DNA of 64,000 bases from Pseudomonas frederiksbergensis (GTDB lineage Bacteria > Pseudomonadota > Gammaproteobacteria > Pseudomonadales > Pseudomonadaceae). Location of the stretch: positions 1,330,679-1,394,678 of the forward strand of contig NZ_MOBM01000038.1 of assembly GCF_003732275.1 (NCBI RefSeq), written 5' to 3'. The notes under the pieces are model-generated. The model saw only the letters and a program-made list of their open reading frames with translations. It was not told the origin of the DNA and did not search any database. Positions 25,909-34,686 of this stretch are shown here, one piece after another. The stretch's first letter is position 1; each line of letters starts with the position of its first letter. Made by a program: the position numbers and the translations under genes.

Positions 25909-27087
25909 CTAACGCTCGATGACCAGGCTGACGCCCTGGCCGCCACCGATGCACAAGGTGGCCAGACCTTTTTTGCCATCGCGACGGATCAGTTCATGTA
26001 CCAGCGACACCAGAATCCGCGCGCCTGATGCGCCGATCGGATGACCAAGGGCAATGGCGCCACCGTTGACATTGACCTTGTTCATGTCCCAGCCCAGTTC
26101 CTTGCCGACGGCCAGTGACTGCGCGGCGAACGCTTCGTTGGCTTCGATCAGGTCCAGGTCGTCCAGGCTCCAGCCGGCTTTCGTCAATACCAGACGGGTA
26201 GCGGGCACCGGGCCGATGCCCATGATCGACGGGTCCACGCCCGCGCTGGCATACGCCTTGATGCGCGCAAGTACCGGCAAGCCCAGAGCCAGGGCCTTGG
26301 CGGCGCTGGCCAGCATCAGCACGGCGGCGCCGTCATTGAGGGTCGACGAGTTGCCCGCGGTCACGCTGCCGTTTTTCTGGAACGCGGGTTTGAGGTTGCC
26401 CAGTGCCTGGAGCGTGCTGTCCGGACGCGGCTGTTCATCGGTGTCGAAGACCAGCGGCTCGCCCTTGCGCTGGGGAATCAGGATCGGGGTGATTTCACCC
26501 TTGAAGTAACCCGCCTCGATGGCCGCGGAGGCTTTCTGTTGCGAGATCGCGGCGAAGGCGTCCTGATCTTCGCGACTGATGCTGTATTGATTCGCCAGAT
26601 TCTCGGCAGTGATGCCCATGTGGTAGTCGTTGAAGGCATCCCACAAACCATCCTGAATCACGCTGTCTTGCAGTTGCGCATGACCCAGGCGCAAACCGGT
26701 GCGCGCCTTGGGCAGAACATAGGGCGCCAGGCTCATGTTTTCCTGACCGCCGGCAATCACCAATTCGGCGTCGCCGCAACGGATCGCCTGGACCGCGAGC
26801 TGGACCGCCTTGAGGCCTGAACCGCAGACTTTATTCAGGGTCAGGGCAGGGGTGGTATGGGGCAGGCCGGCCTTGATCGCGGTCTGGCGTGCCGGGTTTT
26901 GCCCGGAGCCTGCAGTCAGCACTTGGCCGAGGATGACCTCATCAATCTGCGCAGCGTCGATCCCGGTCTGTTCGAGCAGGCGACGAATCACCGCCGCGCC
27001 CAATTCGGTAGCTGGAATGGCGGACAGTGAACCTTGAAAACTGCCAATGGCGGTGCGAGTAGCGGCAACGATTACGACTTCGTTCAT
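25909..27087 (-). CDS. phaA: Acetyl-CoA acetyltransferase (beta-ketothiolase)
   Basis: Condenses two acetyl-CoA to acetoacetyl-CoA, the first step of PHB synthesis. Its 392 residues carry the nucleophile Cys in LNKVCGSGLKAV, the His in GGAIALGHPIGASGARI and the second Cys in LCIGGGQGVS. The start MNEVVIVAATRTAIG at 27087 is preceded by GAGGTC. It lies 57 bases after phaB in the same direction. A palindrome at 27121-27138 (CAGGGCAT/ATGCCCTG) sits in that gap without a T-run. Confidence 0.95.
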   Translation of the reverse strand: MNEVVIVAATRTAIGSFQGSLSAIPATELGAAVIRRLLEQTGIDAAQIDEVILGQVLTAGSGQNPARQTAIKAGLPHTTPALTLNKVCGSGLKAVQLAVQAIRCGDAELVIAGGQENMSLAPYVLPKARTGLRLGHAQLQDSVIQDGLWDAFNDYHMGITAENLANQYSISREDQDAFAAISQQKASAAIEAGYFKGEITPILIPQRKGEPLVFDTDEQPRPDSTLQALGNLKPAFQKNGSVTAGNSSTLNDGAAVLMLASAAKALALGLPVLARIKAYASAGVDPSIMGIGPVPATRLVLTKAGWSLDDLDLIEANEAFAAQSLAVGKELGWDMNKVNVNGGAIALGHPIGASGARILVSLVHELIRRDGKKGLATLCIGGGQGVSLVIER

Positions 27088-27144
27088 GCATGACCTCATT
27101 AGGATTCTGTCGAGCGGGAGCAGGGCATCCATGCCCTGACAGGC

Positions 27145-27891
27145 TTACTGCATGTTCATGCCGCCGTTGACCGAGAAGTCGGCACCGGTGCTGTAGGCCG
27201 ATTCATCGGACGCCAGCCAGGCGACGATCGAAGCGATTTCTTCGGGTTGACCAAGGCGACCGACCGGTGTGGCTGCGATCATGGTCTCGAGAATGTCCGG
27301 GCGGATGGCCGCGGTCATGCTGGTCTGGATGTAGCCGGGCGATACGGTATTGACGGTCACGCCCTTGCCCGAGACTTCCCGGGCCAGTGCCATGGTGAAG
27401 CCATGGATACCGGCTTTGGCCGCGCTGTAATTGGTCTGGCCGAACTGGCCGCGCTGACCGTTGATCGACGAAATGTTGATGACCCTTCCCCAGCCCTTGG
27501 CCAACATGCCTTCAATCACCTGTTTGGTGGTGTTGAACAGGCCGCTGAGGTTGGTCCCGATCACCGCGTTCCAGTCTTCTGGAGTGAGTTTGCGAAAGGA
27601 GGCATCCCGAGTGATGCCGGCGTTATTGACCAGCACATCGATCGGGCCGAATTGCTCTCGTGCCATCTCGAAGGCCTTGCGGGTCGATTCCCAATCGGTG
27701 ATGTCGCCGAAGATGCATTCGAACTGATAACCCGCCGCCAGTTGGGTGGCTATCCATTCGTTCTTGCGGGCGGAATCCGAGCTGCAGCCGACGATGACCT
27801 TGAATCCTTCCTTGTACAGGCGTTGGCTTATCGCAGTGCCAATCCCACCCATACCACCCGTGACCAACGCAATACGACCAAGCGACTTCAT
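27145..27891 (-). CDS. phaB: NADPH-dependent acetoacetyl-CoA reductase
   Basis: Short-chain dehydrogenase of 248 residues that reduces acetoacetyl-CoA to (R)-3-hydroxybutyryl-CoA. It shows the cofactor loop TGGMGGIG, NNAGITRD, catalytic Ser in INISSINGQRGQFG and the YSAAK active site, plus the C-terminal NGGMNMQ of PhaB. The start at 27891 is backed by AAGGGA, in preference to 27924. It is the first gene of phaBAC and divergent from the AraC regulator across a 257-base control region. Confidence 0.95.
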   Translation of the reverse strand: MKSLGRIALVTGGMGGIGTAISQRLYKEGFKVIVGCSSDSARKNEWIATQLAAGYQFECIFGDITDWESTRKAFEMAREQFGPIDVLVNNAGITRDASFRKLTPEDWNAVIGTNLSGLFNTTKQVIEGMLAKGWGRVINISSINGQRGQFGQTNYSAAKAGIHGFTMALAREVSGKGVTVNTVSPGYIQTSMTAAIRPDILETMIAATPVGRLGQPEEIASIVAWLASDESAYSTGADFSVNGGMNMQ

Positions 27892-27911
27892 ACAATCCCT
27901 TCCTTTCTTTG

Positions 27912-27924
27912 TTTTGCGTTGCAA
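27912..27924. promoter_or_regulatory. Possible operator in the phaB leader
   Basis: TTTTGCGTTGCAA, 21 bases upstream of the phaB start, resembles the phaP upstream half-site TTTTGTGCACTGCAA with a two-base gap. It is a weak candidate for PhaR control of phaBAC; no binding data are available here. Confidence 0.25.
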
Positions 27925-28148
27925 GATGGGGGGATTGTTCGGTATTGGCCGGGTGTGCGGAAGTGTTGAGAGGTGACGCTCTGGTGTCCAACGGTGCCAT
28001 GCCCCGGTTAATGACGGGTGGCGAAAAACGCTGGTTACCTATACTGGGATCAATATTGGCAACTGAAAAACCCGTTAGTCTTTGATTTATCGCAGATCAG
28101 TTATGGCTCCGGACAGGATGTTCGGTTCCACAGGTCATTGAGGACGCC

Positions 28149-29186
28149 ATGTATAGAATGAGTTCAGGCTATGCCAGCGTGCTGGTAAATACGCTCTCGG
28201 CTCAAGGACTGGATATTGCCAGTCTGTGTCGGGAGGCTGGACTAGACATGAAGCTTGCGAACAAACCAGGAGCGTTTTGCGAGCGAAGGGCGATTTATCG
28301 ATTATGGGATCTGGCCGCTCAGGCCTCGGGCGATTCGGACATCGGCTTGAAGGCCTATGGAAGTTTCCACCCTGGTAGCTTTCAGATCGTCGGCTACACC
28401 ATGATGTCCAGCCTGAATCTGAAAAAAGCCCTTGAGCGCCTGGTCCGTTTCAGTCCGTTGATTGGCACCGGATTCAGCCTTTTCTTTACATCGGAGCCGC
28501 AGAGTTACCGACTTTCCGGCCTCGATCATCACCAAAAAGGTTCGGTCAAACCTCGGCAATACACCGATGCAGCGCTGGCTTCGTTGCTGGGCTTCTGCCG
28601 TAAGCTGGCGGGCGGTAATTCTCCGCAACCCTTGAGTGTGGAGTTCACCTATCCCGAACCTGAAGACACCTCCGAGCATCGACGGTTGTTTGGCTGCGAC
28701 CTGCGTTTCGACGCGGCTTACGACAGCATTTTGTTTGATGGGCAGGAGCTGCTGCGTCCGTTGAGCATGGCCAACGAAGCGCTGGCGGTGCTGCATGACA
28801 GTTTTGCCGAGGCGCAACTGGATCTGCTGTTTGGTTTTTGCGTAGTCGGCAGGATTCGCGCGCTGATTACCGAGCGCTTGAGTCAGGGCCAGGGGCAATG
28901 CGATATGGAGTCGATCGCGGCGGCATTGAACGTTAGCAAACGCACGCTGCAACGCGCGCTGGAAAAGGAAGGGACGCAATTCAAGGACGTGCAGAACGCT
29001 GTGCGCCGGCAATTGGCCGACTTCTACCTGCGCCATTCTCACTTCAACATGAAGCATGTCGCGTATCTCCTTGGTTTTCATGATCACAGCAGCTTTAACA
29101 AAGCCTGTAGCCGCTGGTTTGGCATGACACCCGGTCAGTATCGGGCCGATGAATCGTTGGCAATCGAGGAAGCCGTGCTGGTTTGA
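28149..29186 (+). CDS. AraC-family regulator of the PHB operon
   Basis: A 345-residue regulator with an OruR/ArgR-like N-terminal sensor domain (Arabinose_bd type, SGYASVLVNTLSAQGLDIAS) and a C-terminal double helix-turn-helix (MESIAAALNVSKRTLQRALE, MKHVAYLLGFHDHSSFNKAC). It is divergent from phaBAC. In other Pseudomonas PHB clusters an AraC-type activator (called PhbR or PhaR there) occupies this position and activates phbBAC, so the same role is inferred. It is distinct from the PHB-binding repressor encoded at 32538-33050. Confidence 0.9.
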   Translation: MYRMSSGYASVLVNTLSAQGLDIASLCREAGLDMKLANKPGAFCERRAIYRLWDLAAQASGDSDIGLKAYGSFHPGSFQIVGYTMMSSLNLKKALERLVRFSPLIGTGFSLFFTSEPQSYRLSGLDHHQKGSVKPRQYTDAALASLLGFCRKLAGGNSPQPLSVEFTYPEPEDTSEHRRLFGCDLRFDAAYDSILFDGQELLRPLSMANEALAVLHDSFAEAQLDLLFGFCVVGRIRALITERLSQGQGQCDMESIAAALNVSKRTLQRALEKEGTQFKDVQNAVRRQLADFYLRHSHFNMKHVAYLLGFHDHSSFNKACSRWFGMTPGQYRADESLAIEEAVLV

Positions 29187-29211
29187 CACGGCCTTCCGTC
29201 AGCGTTCAACG

Positions 29212-31677
29212 TTATTTCATCGGAGGTTTTTTTACGGCTTTCTTGCCCTTGGCAGGTTGGCGCACCGGACTTGCCACCTTGGCGATGGGGTCTGGGGTCA
29301 CTGCGGGGATTTTCTGCTTGATCGGCTCAGGGATGGCCACCGGGATGGGTGGCTTGATCGGCTCTGGTGTTATCACCAAGACTTTCACTTCGATGGCATC
29401 GGCTGCACCGGGTGGCTGGGTCAGGCTGAAACCTGGCAGCGGAACGTCGAGTAGCGTGTGCAGCTCACACCAGCATGGGTTGTTTGCGCCGCTGGTCAGC
29501 AGTTGCGGCAGCAAATTGGCGACGGCCGCCAGCACTTGTTGGCGCTCTTGGGCCTCAACCAGCATCAAGGGCAGGCTGTGCAGGCTTTCTTGCGGGTGGG
29601 TGGCGACCAGCAGTTTTTGCAGGCGCAGGGTTTCGCGCAAATCAAGTGGCTTGGCACTGTAGTCCTGGAGCAGCACCTGCAGTTGCAGGATCAATTTCTC
29701 GACGCTTTCCTTGCCCGGTTCGTCGCTGTCGCGGCCCAGCAGGAACAGGATCCGTATCAAGGCTTCCATCAGACCGCCAAGAGGCAGAGCATCCTGCAGA
29801 CGCTCGATCAGAACCTGGTCGTGCTGCTCGGCGTGTTCCTGCAGATTTCGCCCGGGTGCATTGCCGGCGAAGCTATTGAGTACGCCATACACGCCGTAGA
29901 AACACATTTCGTGAGCCGCATCACGCAGGTCCCGATAGCCGTTCAAGGCGTCCTGCATCTGGTTGGAAAACAGTTCCTGCCAGACCAGTAACGGGTTGTT
30001 CTGACTGGCGGGATGACGATCCTTGCTCACTTGGGCGGCACTGCCAGTCAGCCACCACAGTGCCGGGTTCAAACTGCTCCAGGCCACTTGCTGCTGATGG
30101 AAAGGGTGCGCGCGGCGCAGCATTTCGGCGCTCGGTTCGTTGATCAGCAGGCGCAACCATGGGCGTATGAACTCGTCGTACACGCTGTTGTTGATGGCGG
30201 ATGCGCGCTGCACCAGCGCGAATTCGCGATCGTCATCACGGGGCGGCGTCACTTGGCCATGAATGTCGGCGATATGCCGGGGCTCGAAACGCACGGTATA
30301 CGGCGTCGCCGAGTGCTCCGGCAGGTCGTCGATCAGCATTTCGTACAACCCGGCCGGCAGCGCATTGATCGCATCGACTGCACCCAGCAACTCGCGGTGC
30401 TCACGCCGCGCCACTTCACCGGACACGAAGATGCCCAGGTGACCGATGCTTGCATGTCGCAGGTAAACGATGGTGCGTCCGGCATTTTGCAACGCGAGAT
30501 CGCTGGGATAGACGTCGGTGATCCAGTCCAGTGCCTGCTGCGGGGAGGTGATGTTGTCGCCATAGGAACAGAACACCACCACCGGCACTTCGATCAATTT
30601 GAGGTCGAGCCCGCTGCTTTTGCGCCCCAGGCCGCCGGACAGCTGATTACCGATGAACAGGTCGTCGACAATCATCTCGATTTCTTCGCTATTGAGCAGG
30701 GTCGGGCTGCCCCACCAGCGTTCGAAATCCAGAAAGCGTGCGGCCTCGCTGTCGACTTCACTGAACAGGTGGTAGTACTTGCCCCAATAGGTATTGGCCG
30801 GGTCCAGGTTTTCGAAATTGCTCACCAGCCAGGTGCCGTCGAAGCGGTCATTACCGAGGTCGCTCCCCAGGCGCGCCATCCAGCCACCGCCCAGCAAACC
30901 GCCGGTGTAACGCATCGGATTGCGGCCATTGACGCCGGCCCAGTACGACAACGGCGCACCGTTGACGATGATCAGCCCCGGCAACTCCGGCCGAGTGGCC
31001 GCCAGGCCCATTAACGCCCAGCCCGCTTGGCAGTTACCAATGACGACAGGTTTGGCGCTGTCCGGATGCCGAGCGCTGACGACCTCGATGAACCGTGCCT
31101 GGGCGTCTGTGATATCGGCAAGGGTTTGCCCTGGGCGTGGTGAGTGACTGAAGGCGATGAAGTAGGTGGGATGGCCGGCTCTCAGGCTTTCGCCGATGAC
31201 CGAGTCCTGTTTGAAACCGCCGATCCCCGAGCCATGACCGCCGCGGGGGTCAATGATGATCACGGGCTGTTTTTTACTGTCGATTTGTTGCCCCGGGCCG
31301 CCGAGGATTTGCAACAACGAATAGTTGACCGCACGAGGCAGGTCTTCACCCGCGACCAGCGTTTCATGATTGAACTTGAGCAGCAGCGGATACCCGGCGC
31401 GTTCGTGGGCCAGGGTGTTGTCGCCGCGCTGACGCAAGGTGTCCCAGAACAGCACGCTGCGCTGGCCAAGGTCAGTGAAGTATTCCTGCCAGTCAGCCGG
31501 TGTCGGCTGTCTGAGTTGCCCAAGGCTAAAAGGCGCGAAAGTTTTTGCCTGGCGCTTCTGCACGGCGTCGAGGACGTTGTGGGTATTGAGGCGTTGCAGA
31601 TGATTAAGGTGTTCGAACAAGCCGGCGGGGTCGCTGCGCTCTTCATCTTGCAGCGCAATATTTACTTCCTGACCCAT
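29212..31677 (-). CDS. DUF3141 protein, alpha/beta-hydrolase related to PHA synthase
   Basis: An 821-residue protein. Residues about 90-480 carry a hydrolase-like domain (PVIIIDPRGGHGSGIGGFKQ, VVIGNCQAGWALMGLAATRP) in which GNCQAG stands where PHA synthases have the GxCxG nucleophile box. This matches DUF3141, known near PHA genes. The later half is helical. The final 55 residues are rich in Pro and Lys with repeats (TPEPIKPPIP, IPEPIKQKIP, TPDPIAK) and end in basic KGKKAVKKPPMK. It lies between the AraC regulator and phasin, so a granule-related role is likely. The enzymatic activity is unknown. Confidence 0.8.
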   Translation of the reverse strand: MGQEVNIALQDEERSDPAGLFEHLNHLQRLNTHNVLDAVQKRQAKTFAPFSLGQLRQPTPADWQEYFTDLGQRSVLFWDTLRQRGDNTLAHERAGYPLLLKFNHETLVAGEDLPRAVNYSLLQILGGPGQQIDSKKQPVIIIDPRGGHGSGIGGFKQDSVIGESLRAGHPTYFIAFSHSPRPGQTLADITDAQARFIEVVSARHPDSAKPVVIGNCQAGWALMGLAATRPELPGLIIVNGAPLSYWAGVNGRNPMRYTGGLLGGGWMARLGSDLGNDRFDGTWLVSNFENLDPANTYWGKYYHLFSEVDSEAARFLDFERWWGSPTLLNSEEIEMIVDDLFIGNQLSGGLGRKSSGLDLKLIEVPVVVFCSYGDNITSPQQALDWITDVYPSDLALQNAGRTIVYLRHASIGHLGIFVSGEVARREHRELLGAVDAINALPAGLYEMLIDDLPEHSATPYTVRFEPRHIADIHGQVTPPRDDDREFALVQRASAINNSVYDEFIRPWLRLLINEPSAEMLRRAHPFHQQQVAWSSLNPALWWLTGSAAQVSKDRHPASQNNPLLVWQELFSNQMQDALNGYRDLRDAAHEMCFYGVYGVLNSFAGNAPGRNLQEHAEQHDQVLIERLQDALPLGGLMEALIRILFLLGRDSDEPGKESVEKLILQLQVLLQDYSAKPLDLRETLRLQKLLVATHPQESLHSLPLMLVEAQERQQVLAAVANLLPQLLTSGANNPCWCELHTLLDVPLPGFSLTQPPGAADAIEVKVLVITPEPIKPPIPVAIPEPIKQKIPAVTPDPIAKVASPVRQPAKGKKAVKKPPMK

Positions 31678-31801
31678 GGTGATCTCCTGCTGCTATGCGT
31701 GGGAACCTGCGCATCTGAACCCTTTAGTTAGAGAGGGCTAGGCTGGCCGTTCGATGAGCAGGAGTCTACAGCGAATAAGGAGGGCGTTAGCAACGTTTAT
31801 T

Positions 31802-31849
31802 TTGCACCGCACAAAAATAGGCGTTGCCAAATAGTTTTGTGCACTGCAA
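31802..31849. promoter_or_regulatory. Inverted repeat upstream of phaP, candidate PhaR operator
   Basis: TTGCACCGCACAAAA (31802-31816) and TTTTGTGCACTGCAA (31835-31849) are inverse copies at 13 of 15 positions with an 18-base spacer. They lie about 85 bases upstream of the phasin ATG, in the 31678-31932 gap between divergent genes. TGC/GCA-rich dyads before phasin genes are the known sites for the PHB-responsive repressor PhaR, which is encoded next to phaP here. Confidence 0.6.
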
Positions 31850-31932
31850 TATCAAGGCTAACGCGATGACTGGCCGGATCGCTATCGCGTCCTCAGGCCC
31901 ATCAGGGCCTTCCAGTACCAGGAGATTCAAGC

Positions 31933-32502
31933 ATGTCTTTTTTCAATTCGGAAAAACTGCAAACCGCTCAGAAAGCCAACCTCGACCTTTTGCAGCAAAT
32001 CAGCGGCAAAGTGTTCGCCAGCGTTGAACAGCTCAGCCAGTTGCAGTTCAAGGCACTGCGCGACTCCACCGAAGAGCAGTTCGAAGGTGTTCGCAAGCTG
32101 CTGGCCGTCCGTGATCCACAAGGTTTCGCCGAGCTGCAGGCTTCTTTCACCCAGCCGAGCGCGCAAACCGAACGCCTGGCCGAATTCAATCGTCAGGTTC
32201 AAGCACTGATCGTCGGTACTCAATCGGACATCGCCAAATTGACCTCGAGTCAGGTCGAAGCGGGCACCCAGCAGTTGCATGAGTTCGTTGAAACGATCAG
32301 CAAGAATGCACCGGCCGGCTCCGAGCCTGTTGTGGCCGCGTTCAAGTCGGGCCTGGCGAATGCCGGTACTGTGTTCGAAAGCGCACAGAAAGCCGTAAAA
32401 CAGGCTGCCGATGTGGCTCAGAGTGGTTTTGACGCAGCGACTGCCGCGGGCACTAAAGCTGCCCCGGAAGCTAGCGCCAAGCCTAACAGCGGTAACAAGT
32501 AA
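31933..32502 (+). CDS. phaP: Phasin
   Basis: A 189-residue phasin that coats PHB granules. The N-terminal region (SFFNSEKLQTAQKANLDLLQ, QISGKVFASVEQLSQLQFKA) is the phasin_2 family signature. It is followed by long amphipathic helices and an Ala/Gln-rich end (AVKQAADVAQSGFDAATAAG). The upstream AGGAG and ATG at 31933 fit. It is controlled in other species by PhaR, whose gene converges on phaP here. Confidence 0.93.
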   Translation: MSFFNSEKLQTAQKANLDLLQQISGKVFASVEQLSQLQFKALRDSTEEQFEGVRKLLAVRDPQGFAELQASFTQPSAQTERLAEFNRQVQALIVGTQSDIAKLTSSQVEAGTQQLHEFVETISKNAPAGSEPVVAAFKSGLANAGTVFESAQKAVKQAADVAQSGFDAATAAGTKAAPEASAKPNSGNK

Positions 32503-32524
32503 GTCACGTAAGACCAGCAATACC

Positions 32525-32561
32525 AATGGCGACGGGTTTATTCCCCATCGCCATTTTTTTT
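32525..32561 (+). terminator. phaP terminator overlapping the 3' end of phaR
   Basis: AATGGCGA (32525-32532) pairs with TCGCCATT (32548-32555), followed by T's to about 32561. The right arm and T-run are part of the last codons of the convergent phaR gene, whose stop is at 32538-32540 in the loop. Confidence 0.8.
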
Positions 32562-33050
32562 CGTTCCGCCATCGGCACCGGGCTTGCCGCCAAACATGCC
32601 GAACAGGTTCTGGGTGTTCAGGTACAGCGCCTTCGACTGGTCGACATATTGCCGCATCAAATCCTGCATCACTGGCGCCTGCTGATGCATGAACGTGCTC
32701 CAGGCCTCGGAGGATTGCGCACCCGTCTGGGACTGGATGTCGATTACGGTCTGAATGCTCTTGTCCAGGTAACTGCCGAGTACGCCCTGATAAGGGCCGT
32801 AGAACTGGATAATCCCCATCAGCATCTCGCTGGTGAAGATCGGCTCACCGCCGCTTTCGGCTTCCAGAATCACTTGCAGCAAGATGCTGCGCGTCAGATC
32901 CTCGCCGCTCTTGGCATCGACCACCTGAAAGGCAATTTTATCGACCACCAACTGGCGTATGTCCGCCAGCGTCAGATGACTGCTGGTGTGGGTGTCATAC
33001 AGTCGGCGATTGGGGTACTTCTTGATCAGGCGTGGGGTGGTATCAGTCAT
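32538..33050 (-). CDS. phaR: Polyhydroxyalkanoate synthesis repressor PhaR
   Basis: A 170-residue DNA- and PHB-binding repressor. The N-terminal PHB/PHA accumulation regulator DNA-binding domain is clear (RLIKKYPNRRLYDT, HLTLADIRQLVVDK), followed by the PHB_acc domain (LLQVILEAESGGEPIFTSEM, IIQFYGPYQGVLGSYLDKSI). It represses phasin genes until nascent PHB titrates it away. The start at 33050 (MTDTTPRLIKK) is chosen over 33086 because it matches family N-termini. It is convergent with phaP. Confidence 0.94.
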   Translation of the reverse strand: MTDTTPRLIKKYPNRRLYDTHTSSHLTLADIRQLVVDKIAFQVVDAKSGEDLTRSILLQVILEAESGGEPIFTSEMLMGIIQFYGPYQGVLGSYLDKSIQTVIDIQSQTGAQSSEAWSTFMHQQAPVMQDLMRQYVDQSKALYLNTQNLFGMFGGKPGADGGTKKNGDGE

Positions 33051-33123
33051 GCGGGGCGTCTCGCGGCGAGCCTGGTTTGCAGGCATCTTAACCTACAATC
33101 ATCATTGGTGTTTTTGAGGCCGC

Positions 33124-33206
33124 CTTCGCGAGCAAGCCCGCTCCCACACTTGACCGAGTCTCCCATGAGAATGCGGTTAAATGTGGGAGCGGGCTTGCTC
33201 GCGAAG
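33124..33206. repeat. REP pair (inverted)
   Basis: Perfect inverse arms 33124-33148 and 33182-33206 with the GGGCTTGCTCGCGAAG form of the core. They lie between phaR and the oprD-type gene. The rest of the gap to 33290 shows nothing. Confidence 0.93.
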
Positions 33207-33290
33207 AGGCCCGCCATCACAGCACAAATCCAGCAGAAAAAAGGAGACTGCGCCGTCAAGTGAGTCCCCCCTTGTGCAACCAGAACTGAG

Positions 33291-34559
33291 TTACCAGATC
33301 GGCAAGGTGTAGCTGACGATCAGGCGGTTTTCATCCAGGTCGCTGCCAAAATTGGTCGAGCGAACTGTCGCGTTACGCCATTTCACCCCGACATTCTTTA
33401 ATGGCCCGCTCTGCACGACATAGCCGATGTCGGTATCACGTTCCCATTCCTTGCCTTGCGGGCGGTTGCCGCCCAGGTCGATATTGTCGCCGGTGAGGTA
33501 GCGGGTCATGAAGGTCAGCCCGGGAACGCCAATGGCTGCAAAGTTGTAGTCGTAGCGCGCCTGCCAGGACTTTTCGTCTTTGCTGGCGAAGTCGCCGATC
33601 TGCACGAAGTTCACCAGGAACGCATCGGTGCCGTTGACGTAGGCGTAGCCGGTGTCGCCGCTCATGCCTTGATAACCCAGGCCCAACGCATGCCCGCCGA
33701 GGCTGTAGGTGAACATCGCGCCGATGGCATTGTTATCGACATTACTGCCACCGTCGTCCGTGGAGCGGGCGAAGCGCAGATCCGTCTTCAGCGACTGGCC
33801 GGTTGTGACCGGCAGCACGTAGGTCAGGTTGATCAGGTGCTGGCTGTAGAAGTTGTCGAGGTGACCATAGCTGTAACCGGTGGCGAGGTTGCTGGTCCAT
33901 TTGTAGTTCAGGCTGGCGAAATCGAAGCTGTCGCTATCGAGATGACGTGTGGTGATGCCCTTGGCGCCGGTGCGGGTGATGCCCATGTCCTCGTAGTCCG
34001 AGGAGTCACGCTGATTGACTTGCGTCAGTCGTCCGGCATCCACGGTCAGGCCTTCGAGTTCCAGCGACGTCAGCTGACCGCCCTCGAAGGTTTGTGGCAA
34101 CAACCGTGAATCGTTGGCCAGTACCGTCGGCAGTTTCGGCAGCAGCGTGCCGAGTTTCAGTGTGCTTTTCGAGGCCCGCACTTTGGCGGTCAGGCCCAGT
34201 TCTCCGTACTCGTCCTGCGCACCTTTGCTCGTGTCGCGATGGCGTTTTAGCAGGCCGGAGCCTGCGCGATCAGGGCTGGAGTCGAGCTTGACGCCGAGCA
34301 GGCCAATGGCATCGAAACCCACGCCGATCAAACCGTCGGTGAATCCCGATTCATAGCGCAGCAGGAAACCTTGCGCCCATTCCTCTTGCTTGGATTGGGG
34401 AGCGTTGGTCTGACGATAATCTCGGTTGAAATAAAAGTTGCGCAGCTCCAGGCTGGCCTTGCTGTCTTTGACAAAGTCAGCAGCGGCGGGGGCCGAGAGG
34501 CTGATGACGCCGCCGGCCAGCAATAATCGGGTAGCGAGGATGCGGGTATTGCGGTCCAT
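33291..34559 (-). CDS. OprD-family outer-membrane porin
   Basis: A 422-residue substrate-specific porin with a signal peptide (RLLLAGGVISLSAPAAA, then DFVKDSKASLELRNFYFNRD). The body is a beta-barrel with the OprD family motifs (WAQGFLLRYESGFT, GTLLPKLPTVLANDSRLLPQ, WQARYDYNFAAIGVPGLTFM), and it ends in an aromatic/hydrophobic residue pattern (IVSYTLPIW) as outer-membrane proteins do. It is the last gene of a same-strand run with acyl-CoA dehydrogenase, actP, DUF485 and ligase genes, so it likely admits the same carboxylic acid. The exact substrate is unknown. Confidence 0.92.
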   Translation of the reverse strand: MDRNTRILATRLLLAGGVISLSAPAAADFVKDSKASLELRNFYFNRDYRQTNAPQSKQEEWAQGFLLRYESGFTDGLIGVGFDAIGLLGVKLDSSPDRAGSGLLKRHRDTSKGAQDEYGELGLTAKVRASKSTLKLGTLLPKLPTVLANDSRLLPQTFEGGQLTSLELEGLTVDAGRLTQVNQRDSSDYEDMGITRTGAKGITTRHLDSDSFDFASLNYKWTSNLATGYSYGHLDNFYSQHLINLTYVLPVTTGQSLKTDLRFARSTDDGGSNVDNNAIGAMFTYSLGGHALGLGYQGMSGDTGYAYVNGTDAFLVNFVQIGDFASKDEKSWQARYDYNFAAIGVPGLTFMTRYLTGDNIDLGGNRPQGKEWERDTDIGYVVQSGPLKNVGVKWRNATVRSTNFGSDLDENRLIVSYTLPIW

Positions 34560-34686
34560 GGTGAAGCCCCTTTGTTTTTATTATGGAAAGACAGGTCCCG
34601 CGGCCCTCGCCAGGTGGGCGAGGGCTTATCAATAAAAAACGCGAACGCCAAAAAGAGAGGAGCGTGGCGCCGCGTGGGTTCAATCG

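Noticed and set aside
27121..27138. Palindrome CAGGGCAT/ATGCCCTG between phaB and phaA as a terminator
   Set aside because: No T-run follows on the minus strand; at most an mRNA stability hairpin.
34603..34625. GC-rich hairpin between the acyl-CoA dehydrogenase and porin genes as a terminator
   Set aside because: The T-rich side is upstream for the minus-strand transcript, so it does not have terminator form; the genes may still be co-transcribed.
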